Below are positions 35,876 through 45,621 of a DNA stretch of 64,000 nucleotides, piece after piece. The position numbers and the translations under genes are program-made. The notes beneath the pieces are model-generated. The model did not search any database, was not told the DNA's origin, and saw nothing but the letters and a program-made list of their open reading frames with translations. Positions within the stretch are counted from its first letter, which is position 1, and each line of letters starts with the position of its first letter. The DNA lies in the NCBI RefSeq assembly GCF_003952525.1, contig NZ_CP034451.1, forward strand, positions 4,502,501 to 4,566,500, in the 5' to 3' direction. The stretch comes from Mesorhizobium sp. M3A.F.Ca.ET.080.04.2.1 (lineage in GTDB: Bacteria > Pseudomonadota > Alphaproteobacteria > Rhizobiales > Rhizobiaceae).

Positions 35876-37513
35876 ATGAAACCAGCTCCCTTGCCATCGA
35901 CTGCTGCCTCGGGCGGCTTCCGCATCAGGCCATTTGCCAGCCTGCTCGCCGCCTCCATGCTGATGGCGCTGCTGGTCCTGCCTGGCCTCGCCTTCGCCCA
36001 TGCGGCGCTGCTTTCGACCGACCCAGCCGACGGAGCGGTGCTGGCGCAGAGTCCCACCCAATTCTCGCTGACCTTCAGCGAACCGGTCTCGCCGCTTGTG
36101 CTGACCCTCGTGCGGCCCGACGGTACGCAATTCGCGCTGACCTCCTTCCGCCTCGACGGCCAGACGCTTGCGATCGACAACCCCGAAACGCTCAAATCGG
36201 GAACGCATGTGCTGAGCTGGCGGGTGGTCTCGGAAGATGGCCATCCGGTCGGCGGCTCCGTGCTGTTTTCCATCGGCGCGCCCGGCGCCGCGCCCGTGGT
36301 GAGCGAGACCGTCGATTGGTCGCTGCGAATTGCGATCTGGGCCGGCAAGCTGTTTCTTTATGCCGGCCTGTTTCTCGGTGTCGGCGGCGCTTTCGCCTTT
36401 GGCTGGCTGGACGGCGCGAGGCATTGCGGCCAGCGCTTCGTCATTGGCGCGGTGCTCTGCGGACTGGTCGCGGCACCGATCTCGCTTGGCCTGCAGGGCC
36501 TCGACGCGCTCGGCGCACCGCTCGCCCGGATCGCGCAGCCGGCGGTCTGGAAGGCCGCGCTTGCGACCAGCTTCAGCTGGACTGTGCTCGTCGCCTTGAT
36601 CGCGTTCGGATTGGCATTGCTGTCGCTGCTGGGTCCGCCCGTCTCCCGCAAGCTGCTTGCCCTGGCCGGGCTTGCCGGTGTCGGCGCGGCTCTCGCCGCC
36701 AGCGGCCATGCGAGCGCCGCCGAGCCGCAATGGCTGACGCGGCCGCTGGTTTTCCTGCACGCTTCGGCCGTCGCCTTCTGGACAGGCGCGCTGGCACCGC
36801 TGGGCCTGGCGTTGAGGCACCAGCCGGCCGAGGCGAAGATTTTCCTTCGCCGGTTCTCGCGCACGATCCTGCCCATCGTTGCCGTGCTGGCGGCAAGCGG
36901 CATCGGGCTTGCGATTATCCAGGTGCAGGAGCCGGGTGCTCTGATCGGCACCGCTTACGGGCGTCTGCTGCTGCTGAAACTGGCATTGCTGCTGTTCCTG
37001 TTCACCCTGGCCTCCGTGAACCGCTGGACGCTGACCAAGCCGGCGGAGGCGGGCGACACGGAAGTGCAGAGGCGGCTGGTGCGCTCGATCGGCATCGAGA
37101 CGCTGATCGTGCTCGCCATCCTCGGCGTCGTCGCCGGCTGGCGCTTCACGCCGCCACCACGTGCGCTGGCGATTGCCGCCGCCCAGCCGGCTTCTGTCCA
37201 CATCCACACGCTGAAGGCAATGGCCGATCTCAGCATCACGCCCGGCCATGCCGGCCAGGTCGCCGCCTCGATCGTGATCATGACCGGCGATTTCGGCCCG
37301 CTCGACGCCAAGGCGGTGACGCTGGTTCTTTCGAAGCCGGACTCCGGCATCGAACCGATCAAGCGGCCGGCGACCAAGCCCGGCAACGGCACCTGGCGTG
37401 TCGACAACCTCGTCATTCCGATATCCGGCCGCTGGACAGCCCGGCTCGATATCCTCGTCTCGGATTTCGAACAGGTGAAGATCGAAGCGCCGATCGACAT
37501 CCGATCGGAATAG
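35876..37513 (+). CDS. CopC/CopD fusion (YcnJ-like copper importer)
   Basis: A 545-residue membrane protein. After the signal peptide (ending AFA) the mature chain starts at His42, the first CopC Cu(II) ligand; Asp121 and His123 in SEDGHP supply the others. The CopC domain runs to about 135, followed by CopD with about eight membrane helices (about 150-440). The C-terminal domain (about 450-545) is soluble and periplasmic. It is likely a copper uptake or tolerance protein acting with YcnI and PCu(A)C. Confidence 0.9.
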   Translation: MKPAPLPSTAASGGFRIRPFASLLAASMLMALLVLPGLAFAHAALLSTDPADGAVLAQSPTQFSLTFSEPVSPLVLTLVRPDGTQFALTSFRLDGQTLAIDNPETLKSGTHVLSWRVVSEDGHPVGGSVLFSIGAPGAAPVVSETVDWSLRIAIWAGKLFLYAGLFLGVGGAFAFGWLDGARHCGQRFVIGAVLCGLVAAPISLGLQGLDALGAPLARIAQPAVWKAALATSFSWTVLVALIAFGLALLSLLGPPVSRKLLALAGLAGVGAALAASGHASAAEPQWLTRPLVFLHASAVAFWTGALAPLGLALRHQPAEAKIFLRRFSRTILPIVAVLAASGIGLAIIQVQEPGALIGTAYGRLLLLKLALLLFLFTLASVNRWTLTKPAEAGDTEVQRRLVRSIGIETLIVLAILGVVAGWRFTPPPRALAIAAAQPASVHIHTLKAMADLSITPGHAGQVAASIVIMTGDFGPLDAKAVTLVLSKPDSGIEPIKRPATKPGNGTWRVDNLVIPISGRWTARLDILVSDFEQVKIEAPIDIRSE

Positions 37514-37640
37514 GCCGATCATCGCGGAAGGACAAGAATTCGGCGAGGCGGTTGACGCCGCTGCGAAGGCCCGGCATTCATTTTCGCAAGAGTGCCCCAA
37601 AGCGGCATCAACAAGAAGATCCGAAAGCAGGGAAGAAACG

Positions 37641-39065
37641 ATGGAAAAAGCCGAAATCGGGCTGATCGGCCTCGGCACGATGGGCTCCAACCTGGCGCTC
37701 AACATCGCCGAGCATGGGCACCGCATCGCCGTCTTCAACCGCACCGCGTCGCGCACCGATGCCTTTGTCGAGAGTGCCGGGGCGCTGAAGGACATGGTCG
37801 TTCCCTGCTACAGCCTGGAGGAGCTTGCCGCCGCGATCCGGCCGCCGCGGCCGATCATCATCATGGTGCTGGCCGGCAAGCCGGTCGACGAGCAGATCAC
37901 TGCGCTGCGCGGCGTGCTTTCCAACAACGACATCGTCATCGATGCCGGCAACGCCAATTTCCGCGACACGATGCGGCGCTTCTCAGAGCTGTCCGGCTCG
38001 GGCCTGACCTTCATCGGCATGGGCGTGTCCGGCGGCGAGGAGGGCGCGCGCCATGGGCCGTCGATCATGGTCGGGGGCACCGAAGAGTCGTGGAAGCGGG
38101 TCGAGAAGGTGCTGACGGCGATCTCGGCCAAGTTCAAGGACGAGCCATGCGCCGCCTGGCTCGGCACCGACGGCGCGGGCCATTTCGTCAAGACGATCCA
38201 TAACGGCATCGAATATGCCGACATGCAGATGATCGCCGAGATCTACGGCATCCTGCGCGACGGCTTGAGCATGGGGCCGAAGGAGATCGGCGCCGTCTTT
38301 GCCGACTGGAACAAGGGCCGGCTCAACTCCTACCTGATCGAGATCACCGCCAAGGTCCTCGCCGCCGACGACCCGAAGACGGGCAAGCCAGTGGTCGACA
38401 TCATCCTCGACCGCGCCGGGCAGAAAGGCACCGGCAAATGGTCGGTGATCGAGGCGCAGCAGCTCGGCATTCCGGCAACGGCCATCGAAGCGGCGGTCGC
38501 GGCGCGGGTGCTGTCCTCGATCAAGGACGAGCGCCAAGCCGCCGAAAAGGCCTATGGCAATATCGGCGTCGAGAAGATTTCGGGCGACGAGGCGGTCCTA
38601 CTGAAGGATCTGGAGCTTGCCTTGTTCGCCGGCAAGATCGCCGCCTATGCGCAAGGTTTCGCGGTGATGAGCGGCGCTTCGAGGGAGTTCAACTGGAACC
38701 TGCCGATGCCGACCATCGCCCAGATCTGGCGCGCCGGCTGCATCATCCGCTCGCAGATGCTGGACACGATGGCCGAAGCCTTCGGTTCGGGCGGGGCTTC
38801 CACCAATCTCCTGATGGCGCCGGCGTTCATTGACATGATGAAGGAAGCGCATCCCTCGCTCAGGCGGATCGTGGCGAAGGCATCGGAGGCCGGCTCGCCG
38901 GTGCCGGCGCTGGCCTCGGCGCTCGCCTATTTCGACAGCTATCGCCAGGGACGCGGCACCTCGAACCTGATCCAGGCGCAACGCGATTTCTTCGGCGCGC
39001 ACGGCTTCGAACGGATCGGCGAGCAGGGGGCGTTTCACGGACCGTGGGGGAGTGGGGCGGCGTAG
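37641..39065 (+). CDS. gnd: 6-phosphogluconate dehydrogenase, decarboxylating
   Basis: A 474-residue enzyme that oxidises 6-phosphogluconate to ribulose-5-phosphate, CO2 and NADPH. GLGTMG is at 10-15 with NRT at 33-35 recognising NADP. The catalytic GAGHFVKTIHNGIEY is near residues 176-190, and GGASTNLLMAP is conserved near the C-terminus. Length is typical. AGGGAAGAAACG precedes the ATG. It stands alone after the copper locus, convergent with a LacI gene. Confidence 0.96.
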   Translation: MEKAEIGLIGLGTMGSNLALNIAEHGHRIAVFNRTASRTDAFVESAGALKDMVVPCYSLEELAAAIRPPRPIIIMVLAGKPVDEQITALRGVLSNNDIVIDAGNANFRDTMRRFSELSGSGLTFIGMGVSGGEEGARHGPSIMVGGTEESWKRVEKVLTAISAKFKDEPCAAWLGTDGAGHFVKTIHNGIEYADMQMIAEIYGILRDGLSMGPKEIGAVFADWNKGRLNSYLIEITAKVLAADDPKTGKPVVDIILDRAGQKGTGKWSVIEAQQLGIPATAIEAAVAARVLSSIKDERQAAEKAYGNIGVEKISGDEAVLLKDLELALFAGKIAAYAQGFAVMSGASREFNWNLPMPTIAQIWRAGCIIRSQMLDTMAEAFGSGGASTNLLMAPAFIDMMKEAHPSLRRIVAKASEAGSPVPALASALAYFDSYRQGRGTSNLIQAQRDFFGAHGFERIGEQGAFHGPWGSGAA

Positions 39066-39099
39066 GCTTGGCTCCGCATGGCGTCGTCAAGCACCTTAC

Positions 39100-39155
39100 T
39101 CGTCATCCACGGGTCTCCGCGTCCGCTTCGCTCCCGCTCCGCCCGTGGATGACGA
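39100..39155. repeat. 14-bp inverted repeat between convergent genes
   Basis: TCGTCATCCACGGG (39100-39113) and CCCGTGGATGACGA (39142-39155) pair perfectly around 28 bases. Similar hairpins occur between rhizobial genes. It lies between convergent gnd and the LacI gene and may serve as a bidirectional terminator, though no T-tract is evident. Confidence 0.75.
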
Positions 39156-39167
39156 AGGAAACCAAAA

Positions 39168-40211
39168 CTAACCGCGATACGACAGCACCTCGCTCGGGAT
39201 GCTGAGCGACTGCAGCGAGCCGGGGTCGGCGCCGGCGATCCAGCCGAGCACGGCGCGCGCAAGCTCTGAGCCGGCGAGCCTGAAATTCTCGTTGACGACG
39301 AGCAGCTCGCGCCGGAAAAGGTGCAGCAATTCCGACGATTGTTTGGACACCACGTCGACATCCCTGCCCAGCTTCAAGCCCGCGTCCTCGATGCCGGCGA
39401 CAACGGCAAGCGTAGCGGCGGCGGCGCTGCTGACAATGCCGTCCGGACGGTCGTTGCGGCGCATCAATTGCGCGGTTCGCATCCTGATCTGATCGATCGA
39501 GTGATCGATGGAAACGCTGTTGAACGGAACCTCGCTGGCGCCGACCTCGCTCAAGGCATCGGCAAAACCGTTCAGCGTGTGACCGTAATAGGTGAGCCCG
39601 ACCGGCGGCGTCACCAGAGCAAGGCGGCGCCGGCCGATGCCGGCTAGGTGGCGCACCGCTTCGCCGGCGAACGCATAGTTGTCGAAGTCGTGATAGGGGT
39701 GCACGAGGCCCATATCGGTGCGCCCATGCGTGGCAAAGGGAATGCCGCGCTCCAGCATGTAGCGGGCCCGCGGATCATTGGGCTGCGCGCGGGAAATGAT
39801 GACGCCGTCGGCGGAACCCGTCTCGACCAGATAGCGCACCGGATCCAGCGGATCCTGCGAGCGCGAGTAGGGCGTGACGATCAAATGATAGGGCGTGTCG
39901 GCGATCACCTCGGAGACGCCGTAGATGATATCCGAGACGAAGCTCATGATTTCGTGCTCGGTGTTGAGCACCAGGCTGATGACGTTGGTCTTGCCGGTTC
40001 TGAGCCGCACGCCGGCGCGGTTCGGCCGGTAGCCGATCTGCTTGGCGACGAGCTGCACGCGACGCCTGGTTTCGGCGCCGATCTCGGGCGCGTCCTTCAG
40101 CGCGCGCGACACTGTGGTGACGCCGAGGCCCGTCATGAAGGCAAGCGTCTTCAGCGTCGGCCGTTCCTTGGCCGACGTCTCGCCGTCCGTCTTCGTCGCC
40201 CGTCTATCCAT
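39168..40211 (-). CDS. LacI family transcriptional regulator
   Basis: A 347-residue repressor. The helix-turn-helix and hinge occupy about 18-75, with TLAFMTGLGVTTVSRALKDAPEI and YRPNRAGVRLRTGKTNVIS. The rest is a periplasmic-binding-protein-like sensor. It is divergent from the ABC importer at 40592; two LacI-type palindromes lie between. The effector is probably the sugar imported by that system. Confidence 0.94.
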   Translation of the reverse strand: MDRRATKTDGETSAKERPTLKTLAFMTGLGVTTVSRALKDAPEIGAETRRRVQLVAKQIGYRPNRAGVRLRTGKTNVISLVLNTEHEIMSFVSDIIYGVSEVIADTPYHLIVTPYSRSQDPLDPVRYLVETGSADGVIISRAQPNDPRARYMLERGIPFATHGRTDMGLVHPYHDFDNYAFAGEAVRHLAGIGRRRLALVTPPVGLTYYGHTLNGFADALSEVGASEVPFNSVSIDHSIDQIRMRTAQLMRRNDRPDGIVSSAAAATLAVVAGIEDAGLKLGRDVDVVSKQSSELLHLFRRELLVVNENFRLAGSELARAVLGWIAGADPGSLQSLSIPSEVLSYRG

Positions 40212-40591
40212 TTGTCCCGCCCATCAGGCGCATAGCAGCCGCGAGGCCAAGCTGCAATCGCGCAAGCCGACAATCGCGGTCTTCAACCCGCGCCACGGTT
40301 TAATATACTGAAACGTTACAGATTGCCAACGCTCGTGACTGAAGGGTCAGCCTTGATCGTCGCGACAAGAGGCTGGAAACACGGCGAAACCCACTGGATT
40401 CACAAGGACGGTCTCCTTTCTGGTGGATTTTGACACAAATGAGCTAACTCGAGCAGAGCTGGGCCATCCTGGAGGAAGAATTTTCTTCGCAACGCGAAAA
40501 AATCGTATGTCCGTTTCATTCGAGGGTTGCCTATCTCAACCATTTGCCGTATCGAAAATCTGTAACGTTTCAGATTCTGGGAGGAACCGAA
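40212..40591. promoter_or_regulatory. LacI-importer intergenic region with two operators
   Basis: CTGAAACGTTACAG (40308-40321) and CTGTAACGTTTCAG (40560-40573) are the same LacI-type operator in opposite orientation, with central CG pair AACGTT. They lie 252 bases apart, one near the repressor's own promoter and one 19 bases before the importer start, an arrangement suited to looping. No gene is seen in the 380 bases. Confidence 0.8.
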
Positions 40592-41830
40592 ATGCGATAC
40601 AAATTCCTGGCCGCCGCGTTTGCCGCGACGGTCGCGCTAAACGTCGCCGGACCGGCGGCCGCGACCGATCTCGAAGTCACCCACTGGTGGACTTCTGGCG
40701 GCGAAGCGGCGGCGGTCGCGGAACTCGCCAAGGCGTTCGATGCGACCGGCAATCACTGGGTCGACGGCGCCATCGCCGGTTCCGGCGGCACGGCGCGGCC
40801 GATCATGATCAGCCGTATCACCGGCGGCGATCCAATGGGCGCCACCCAGTTCAACCATGGCCGTCAGGCGGAGGAACTCGTCCAGGCCGGGCTGATGCGC
40901 GACCTCACCGACATCGCGACGAAAGGCAAGTGGACGGAGGTCGTGCGGCCGAAGAGCCTGCTCGACTCGTGCACGATCGGCGGCAAGATCTATTGCGTGC
41001 CGGTCAATATCCATTCCTGGCAATGGCTCTGGCTGTCGAACGATGCCTTCCAGAAGGCCGGCGTGCCGATGCCGAAGGACTGGAATGAATTCGTCGCCGC
41101 CGCGCCGGCGCTGGAAAAGGCCGGCATCATCCCGCTCGCCGTCGGCGGGCAGCCCTGGCAGGCATCGGGCGCATTCGACGTGCTGCTCGCCGCGGTCGGC
41201 GGCACCGACGCCTTCCTGAAGGTGTACCAGCAAAAGGACGCCAAATTCGCGGCCGGCCCAGAGATCGCCAAAGTGTTCAAGGCAGCCGACGATGCGCGCA
41301 AGATGGCCAAGAACACCAATGTGCAGGATTGGAACCAGGCGACCAATCTGGTCATCACCGGCAAGGCCGGTGGACAGATCATGGGCGACTGGGCGCAGGG
41401 CGAGTTCCAGGTCGCCGGCAAGGCCGCCGGCAAGGACTACACCTGCCTGCCCGGCCTTGGCCTGAATGAGGTCATCGCCACCGGCGGCGATGCGTTCTAC
41501 TTCCCGCTGCTCAAGGACGCGGAGAAGTCGAAGGCGCAGGAAGTGCTGGCCGAGACGCTGCTCGATCCGAAGACGCAGGTCGCCTTCAACCTCAAGAAGG
41601 GCTCGCTGCCGGTGCGCGGCGACGTCGACGTCAACGCGGCGAACGACTGCATGAAGAAGGGTCTGGCCATTCTCGCCAAAGGCGCGGTGATCCCGTGGAC
41701 GGACCAGCTGCTCTCGCAGGACAGCCAGAAGCAGAAGGAGGATCTGTTCTCCGAATTCTTCGCCAAGCCCGACATGACGCTCGAGGAGGCGCAGAAGCGC
41801 TTCGCCGACATCATCGCTTCGGCCGACTGA
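40592..41830 (+). CDS. Sugar ABC transporter substrate-binding protein
   Basis: A 412-residue periplasmic binding protein. The signal peptide ends near AAA (about residue 24). The mature N-terminus LEVTHWWTSGGEAAAVAELAKAF is typical of the glucose/mannose and related hexose binding proteins (CUT1). IMISRITGGDPMGATQFNHG follows. The ATG at 40592 follows GGGAGGAACC, overlapping a LacI operator by only 19 bases. It heads an operon with two permeases and an ATPase. The substrate is not established, probably a hexose or disaccharide. Confidence 0.93.
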   Translation: MRYKFLAAAFAATVALNVAGPAAATDLEVTHWWTSGGEAAAVAELAKAFDATGNHWVDGAIAGSGGTARPIMISRITGGDPMGATQFNHGRQAEELVQAGLMRDLTDIATKGKWTEVVRPKSLLDSCTIGGKIYCVPVNIHSWQWLWLSNDAFQKAGVPMPKDWNEFVAAAPALEKAGIIPLAVGGQPWQASGAFDVLLAAVGGTDAFLKVYQQKDAKFAAGPEIAKVFKAADDARKMAKNTNVQDWNQATNLVITGKAGGQIMGDWAQGEFQVAGKAAGKDYTCLPGLGLNEVIATGGDAFYFPLLKDAEKSKAQEVLAETLLDPKTQVAFNLKKGSLPVRGDVDVNAANDCMKKGLAILAKGAVIPWTDQLLSQDSQKQKEDLFSEFFAKPDMTLEEAQKRFADIIASAD

Positions 41831-41879
41831 TCACGGGCGCCCCCGCCGGCTCCCGGCCCTGCCAATCGGGGTCGGGAGC

Positions 41880-42806
41880 ATGATGTCCTCATTGTTTCAG
41901 CCCGGCTGCCGAATGAGCAACAGCGAACGCCCCAACCAGCTTTTGCGCAACCTCAATGCCAAAGTCGCATCGATCCCGATGATCCTGACCGCGCTCGTGG
42001 TCTTCGTCGGCGGCACGGCCTGGACGGTGCTCTACTCCTTCACCAATTCGAAGCTTCTGCCGCGGCTGAACTTCGTCGGGCTCGACCAGTATTACCGGCT
42101 GTGGGCGACGCCGCGCTGGCTGGTCTCGATCGAGAACCTGTTGATCTACGGCGTCATCTCGCTGGTGTTCTCGCTGGTCATCGGCTTTATCCTGGCGGCC
42201 CTGCTCGACCAAAAGATCCGCTTCGAGGACACCTTCCGCACCATCTTCCTCTATCCGTTCGCGCTCTCCTTCATCGTCACCGGCCTGGTCTGGCAGTGGC
42301 TGCTCAATCCGGACTTCGGCATCCAGGGCGTGGTGCGAGACCTCGGCTGGACGAGCTTCAGCTTCGATCCGCTCTACAACTCCAGCATCGTCATCTACGG
42401 CATTTCGATCGCGGCACTCTGGCAAGGCACGGGGCTGATCATGTGCCTGATGCTCGCCGGCCTGCGCGGAATCGACGAGGACATCTGGAAGGCGGCGCGG
42501 GTGGACGGCATACCGATGTGGAAGACATACCTCTTTATCGTCATCCCGATGATGCGGCCGGTCTTCATCACGACGCTGGTGATCATCGCCGCCGGCATCG
42601 TCAAGGTCTATGACCTCGTCGTGGCCCAGACCAGCGGCGGCCCGGGCATCGCCTCCGAGGTGCCGGCGAAATACGTTTACGATTACATGTTCTTTGCTCA
42701 GAACCTCGGGCAGGGTTTTGCCGCCTCGACCATGATGCTGCTATCCGTGGTCATCGTCATCGTGCCGTGGGCCTATCTCGAGTTCGGAGGCAGGAAACGT
42801 GGCTGA
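41880..42806 (+). CDS. Sugar ABC transporter permease (MalF-type)
   Basis: A 308-residue permease with six membrane segments. The EAA-like loop is DIWKAARVDGIPMWKTYLFI. Start codons at 41880, 41883 and 41913 are possible; the last begins MSNSERPNQ but lacks a good ribosome binding site, while GGGAG precedes the first pair. The stop overlaps the next gene's GTG start by 8 bases. Confidence 0.9.
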   Translation: MMSSLFQPGCRMSNSERPNQLLRNLNAKVASIPMILTALVVFVGGTAWTVLYSFTNSKLLPRLNFVGLDQYYRLWATPRWLVSIENLLIYGVISLVFSLVIGFILAALLDQKIRFEDTFRTIFLYPFALSFIVTGLVWQWLLNPDFGIQGVVRDLGWTSFSFDPLYNSSIVIYGISIAALWQGTGLIMCLMLAGLRGIDEDIWKAARVDGIPMWKTYLFIVIPMMRPVFITTLVIIAAGIVKVYDLVVAQTSGGPGIASEVPAKYVYDYMFFAQNLGQGFAASTMMLLSVVIVIVPWAYLEFGGRKRG

Positions 42807-43728
42807 CGTAGCTGTCTCCAGGGACGCGGACGCGCTGGGGCGCCAAGCCGTCGGGCCGAGCGGACCAAAGCCGCGGCATGTGCTCTCGCGGCGCAACATC
42901 TTACTCTACGGCACCCTCATCGTCGTGGCGCTCTACTATCTTCTGCCGCTCTACGTGATGGTCGTCACCTCGCTGAAGGGCATGCCCGAAATCCGCCTCG
43001 GCAACATCTTTTCGCCGCCGCTGGAGATCACCTTCGAGCCTTGGGTGAAGGCTTGGTCGCAGGCCTGCACCGGTCTCAATTGCGACGGACTTTCGCGCGG
43101 CTTCTGGAACTCGGTCCGCATTACGGTGCCGTCGGTGCTGCTGTCGATCGCGATCGCCTCGGTCAACGGCTACGCTTTGGCCAACTGGCGCTTCAAGGGC
43201 GCCGATGCCTTCTTCATCATCCTCATCGTCGGCGCCTTCATCCCCTATCAGGTGATGATCTATCCGATCGTCATCATCCTGCGCGAGATCGGCATCTACG
43301 GGACACTGACCGGTCTGGTGATCGTGCATTCGATCTTCGGCATGCCGATCCTGACGCTGCTCTTCCGCAACTACTTCACGTCGATGCCGGAGGAACTGTT
43401 CCGGGCGGCGCGCGTCGACGGCGCCGGCTTCTGGGGCATCTATCTGCGCATCATGCTGCCGATGTCGCTGCCGATCTTCGTCGTCGCCATCATCCTGCAG
43501 GTGACCGGCATCTGGAACGATTTCCTGTTCGGCGTCGTCTACACCCGCCCCGACACCTATCCGATGACGGTGCAGCTCAACAACATCGTCAACTCCGTGC
43601 AGGGCGTGAAGGAGTACAACGTCAACATGGCCGCCACCATCCTGACCGGCCTTGTGCCCCTCATCGTCTACTTCATTTCCGGCAAGCTGTTCGTGCGCGG
43701 CATCGCCGCCGGCGCGGTGAAAGGATGA
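42799..43728 (+). CDS. Sugar ABC transporter permease (MalG-type)
   Basis: A 309-residue permease with six membrane segments and the loop ELFRAARVDGAGFWGIYLRI near 197-216. A GTG start at 42799 is chosen because GGAGGCAGGAAAC lies immediately upstream. Its stop overlaps the ATPase start (ATGA). Members of this type partner the binding protein at 40592. Confidence 0.9.
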   Translation: MADVAVSRDADALGRQAVGPSGPKPRHVLSRRNILLYGTLIVVALYYLLPLYVMVVTSLKGMPEIRLGNIFSPPLEITFEPWVKAWSQACTGLNCDGLSRGFWNSVRITVPSVLLSIAIASVNGYALANWRFKGADAFFIILIVGAFIPYQVMIYPIVIILREIGIYGTLTGLVIVHSIFGMPILTLLFRNYFTSMPEELFRAARVDGAGFWGIYLRIMLPMSLPIFVVAIILQVTGIWNDFLFGVVYTRPDTYPMTVQLNNIVNSVQGVKEYNVNMAATILTGLVPLIVYFISGKLFVRGIAAGAVKG

Positions 43729-44828
43729 CGATGGCAGCGATCGCCAATCCTAGCGTTTCGATCCAGAATCTGTCGCTCAATTTCGGCGCGGTCACCGTTT
43801 TGCAAACGCTCGACTTGGATGTCGCGGAGGGCGAGTTCATCGTGCTGCTCGGGCCGTCCGGCTGCGGCAAGTCCACCTTGCTCAACTGCATCGCCGGCCT
43901 GCTCGACATCTCCGAGGGCCGCATCTTCATCAAGGGCAAGAACGTCACCTGGGAAGAGCCGAAGGATCGCGGCATCGGCATGGTGTTCCAGTCCTATGCG
44001 CTCTACCCGCAAATGACGGTCGAGAAGAACCTCTCCTTCGGCCTGCGCGTCGCGGGCGTGCCCAAGGACGAGATCGCCAAACGCATCGCGCGCGCGGCCG
44101 AGATCCTGCAGATCGAGCCGCTGCTGCAGCGCAAGCCGGCCGCGCTTTCCGGCGGTCAGCGCCAGCGGGTGGCCATCGGGCGGGCGCTGGTGCGCGATGT
44201 CGACGTCTTCCTGTTCGACGAGCCGCTCTCCAACCTCGACGCCAAGCTGCGCTCGGAGCTGCGCGTCGAGATCAAGCTGCTGCACCGCAAGCTCGAGAAC
44301 ACCATGATCTACGTCACCCATGACCAGATCGAAGCGATGACGCTTGCCGACCGCATCGCGCTGATGAAAGGCGGCGTCATCCAGCAACTCGACGCGCCGC
44401 AGACCATCTACAACCGCCCGGTCAATCGCTTCGTCGCCGGCTTTCTCGGCTCGCCGGCGATGAATTTCGTCGATGGCAGGCTCGAAAAAAGCGGCGATGG
44501 CTGGTCCTTCGCGGTCGAGGACGTGCGTATTCCGCTGGCAACCTATGTTTTCGAGAAGGAGCCGACGCCGGGACCGGCGGTGTTCGGCATCCGCCCCGAA
44601 CATGTCGCTTTCAATAGCGGCACTGGGTGGCCGTTCGCCGCGACGGCGACTGTCGAGGTCGTCGAGCCGATGGGGTCCGACACGCTGGTCTGGCTGAAGC
44701 TGGCCAAGCAGAATTTCACCGTTCGCGTGACTTCCGAGCGCACGCCCAAGAATGCGGACACGGCCAGCATCGGCTTCGATCCTATGCGTGCCTCTCTCTT
44801 CGATGCTCAAACCGGCAACCGCCTTTGA
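43725..44828 (+). CDS. Sugar ABC transporter ATP-binding protein
   Basis: A 367-residue MalK-type ATPase. Walker A is GPSGCGKST near 44-52, the signature LSGGQ, Walker B LFDEP and switch VTHDQ. A C-terminal TOBE domain follows about residue 245. ATG at 43725 overlaps the permease stop; ATG at 43731 has better Shine-Dalgarno spacing. It is a single ATPase and therefore probably a homodimer, unlike the two-ATPase importer at 14840. Confidence 0.94.
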   Translation: MTMAAIANPSVSIQNLSLNFGAVTVLQTLDLDVAEGEFIVLLGPSGCGKSTLLNCIAGLLDISEGRIFIKGKNVTWEEPKDRGIGMVFQSYALYPQMTVEKNLSFGLRVAGVPKDEIAKRIARAAEILQIEPLLQRKPAALSGGQRQRVAIGRALVRDVDVFLFDEPLSNLDAKLRSELRVEIKLLHRKLENTMIYVTHDQIEAMTLADRIALMKGGVIQQLDAPQTIYNRPVNRFVAGFLGSPAMNFVDGRLEKSGDGWSFAVEDVRIPLATYVFEKEPTPGPAVFGIRPEHVAFNSGTGWPFAATATVEVVEPMGSDTLVWLKLAKQNFTVRVTSERTPKNADTASIGFDPMRASLFDAQTGNRL

Positions 44829-44863
44829 TCTTCCAAACCACCCCAAGCAGAACGGACAGACAG

Positions 44864-45610
44864 ATGAACTGGTCATTCCAACTCTACAGCGCCCGAAACT
44901 TCCAACCATGGACGGACGTGCTGAAAATGCTCGGCGAGCTCGGCTACAAGGAAGTCGAAGGCTTCGGCGGCGTCTATGACGACCCGAAGGGCTTCCGCGC
45001 CGAACTCGACAAGAACGGGCTGGCCATGCCGACCGGCCATTTCTCGATCGATGCGCTGGAGAAGGATTTCAACGGTGTGCGCAGAACAGCCGACGCGCTC
45101 GGCATAACCCTTTTGATCTGCCCTTATCTGATGCCTGATGCGCGGCCGAGCGATGCCGCCGGCTGGCGCGGCTTCGGCGAGCGTCTGGCCAAGGTCGGCG
45201 AGACCGCCAAGAAGGCGGGCTACGGATTTGCCTGGCACAATCACGATTTCGAATTCAAGGCGCTCGCCGATGGCTCGCTGCCACAGGATCATATCCTGGC
45301 GGCCGCTCCGGACATCGGCTGGGAGATGGATGTCGCCTGGGTGGTGCGCGGCGGCGCCGACCCGCTGCCCTGGATCGAAAAACACGGCAAGCGCATCGTC
45401 GCCGTCCATGTCAAGGACATCGCCAAGCCCGGCGAGGGACTGGATGAGGACGGCTGGTCGGATGTCGGCCACGGCACGATCGATTGGCCCGGCCTGATCA
45501 AGGCATTCCGCGCCAAGAGCGCCGCAAGCTACTACGTGATGGAACAGGACAACCCCAACGACATCGAGCGTTTCGCCCGCCGCTCGATCGCAGCCGCCAA
45601 GACCCACTAG
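44864..45610 (+). CDS. Sugar phosphate isomerase/epimerase (TIM barrel)
   Basis: A 248-residue AP endonuclease family 2 protein. The motifs HNHDFEF, WEMDVAWV and VHVKDIAK carry likely metal ligands. It is shorter than the other three TIM-barrel enzymes in this window. It follows the importer ATPase by 36 bases and precedes a Gfo/Idh/MocA dehydrogenase. The pair could process a 3-keto-sugar or keto-glycoside made from the imported sugar; this is inference. Confidence 0.87.
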   Translation: MNWSFQLYSARNFQPWTDVLKMLGELGYKEVEGFGGVYDDPKGFRAELDKNGLAMPTGHFSIDALEKDFNGVRRTADALGITLLICPYLMPDARPSDAAGWRGFGERLAKVGETAKKAGYGFAWHNHDFEFKALADGSLPQDHILAAAPDIGWEMDVAWVVRGGADPLPWIEKHGKRIVAVHVKDIAKPGEGLDEDGWSDVGHGTIDWPGLIKAFRAKSAASYYVMEQDNPNDIERFARRSIAAAKTH

Positions 45611-45621
45611 GAGCACCACAC

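Noticed and set aside
35804..37795. 663-residue minus-strand frame
   Set aside because: Antisense to CopCD; no recognisable domain.
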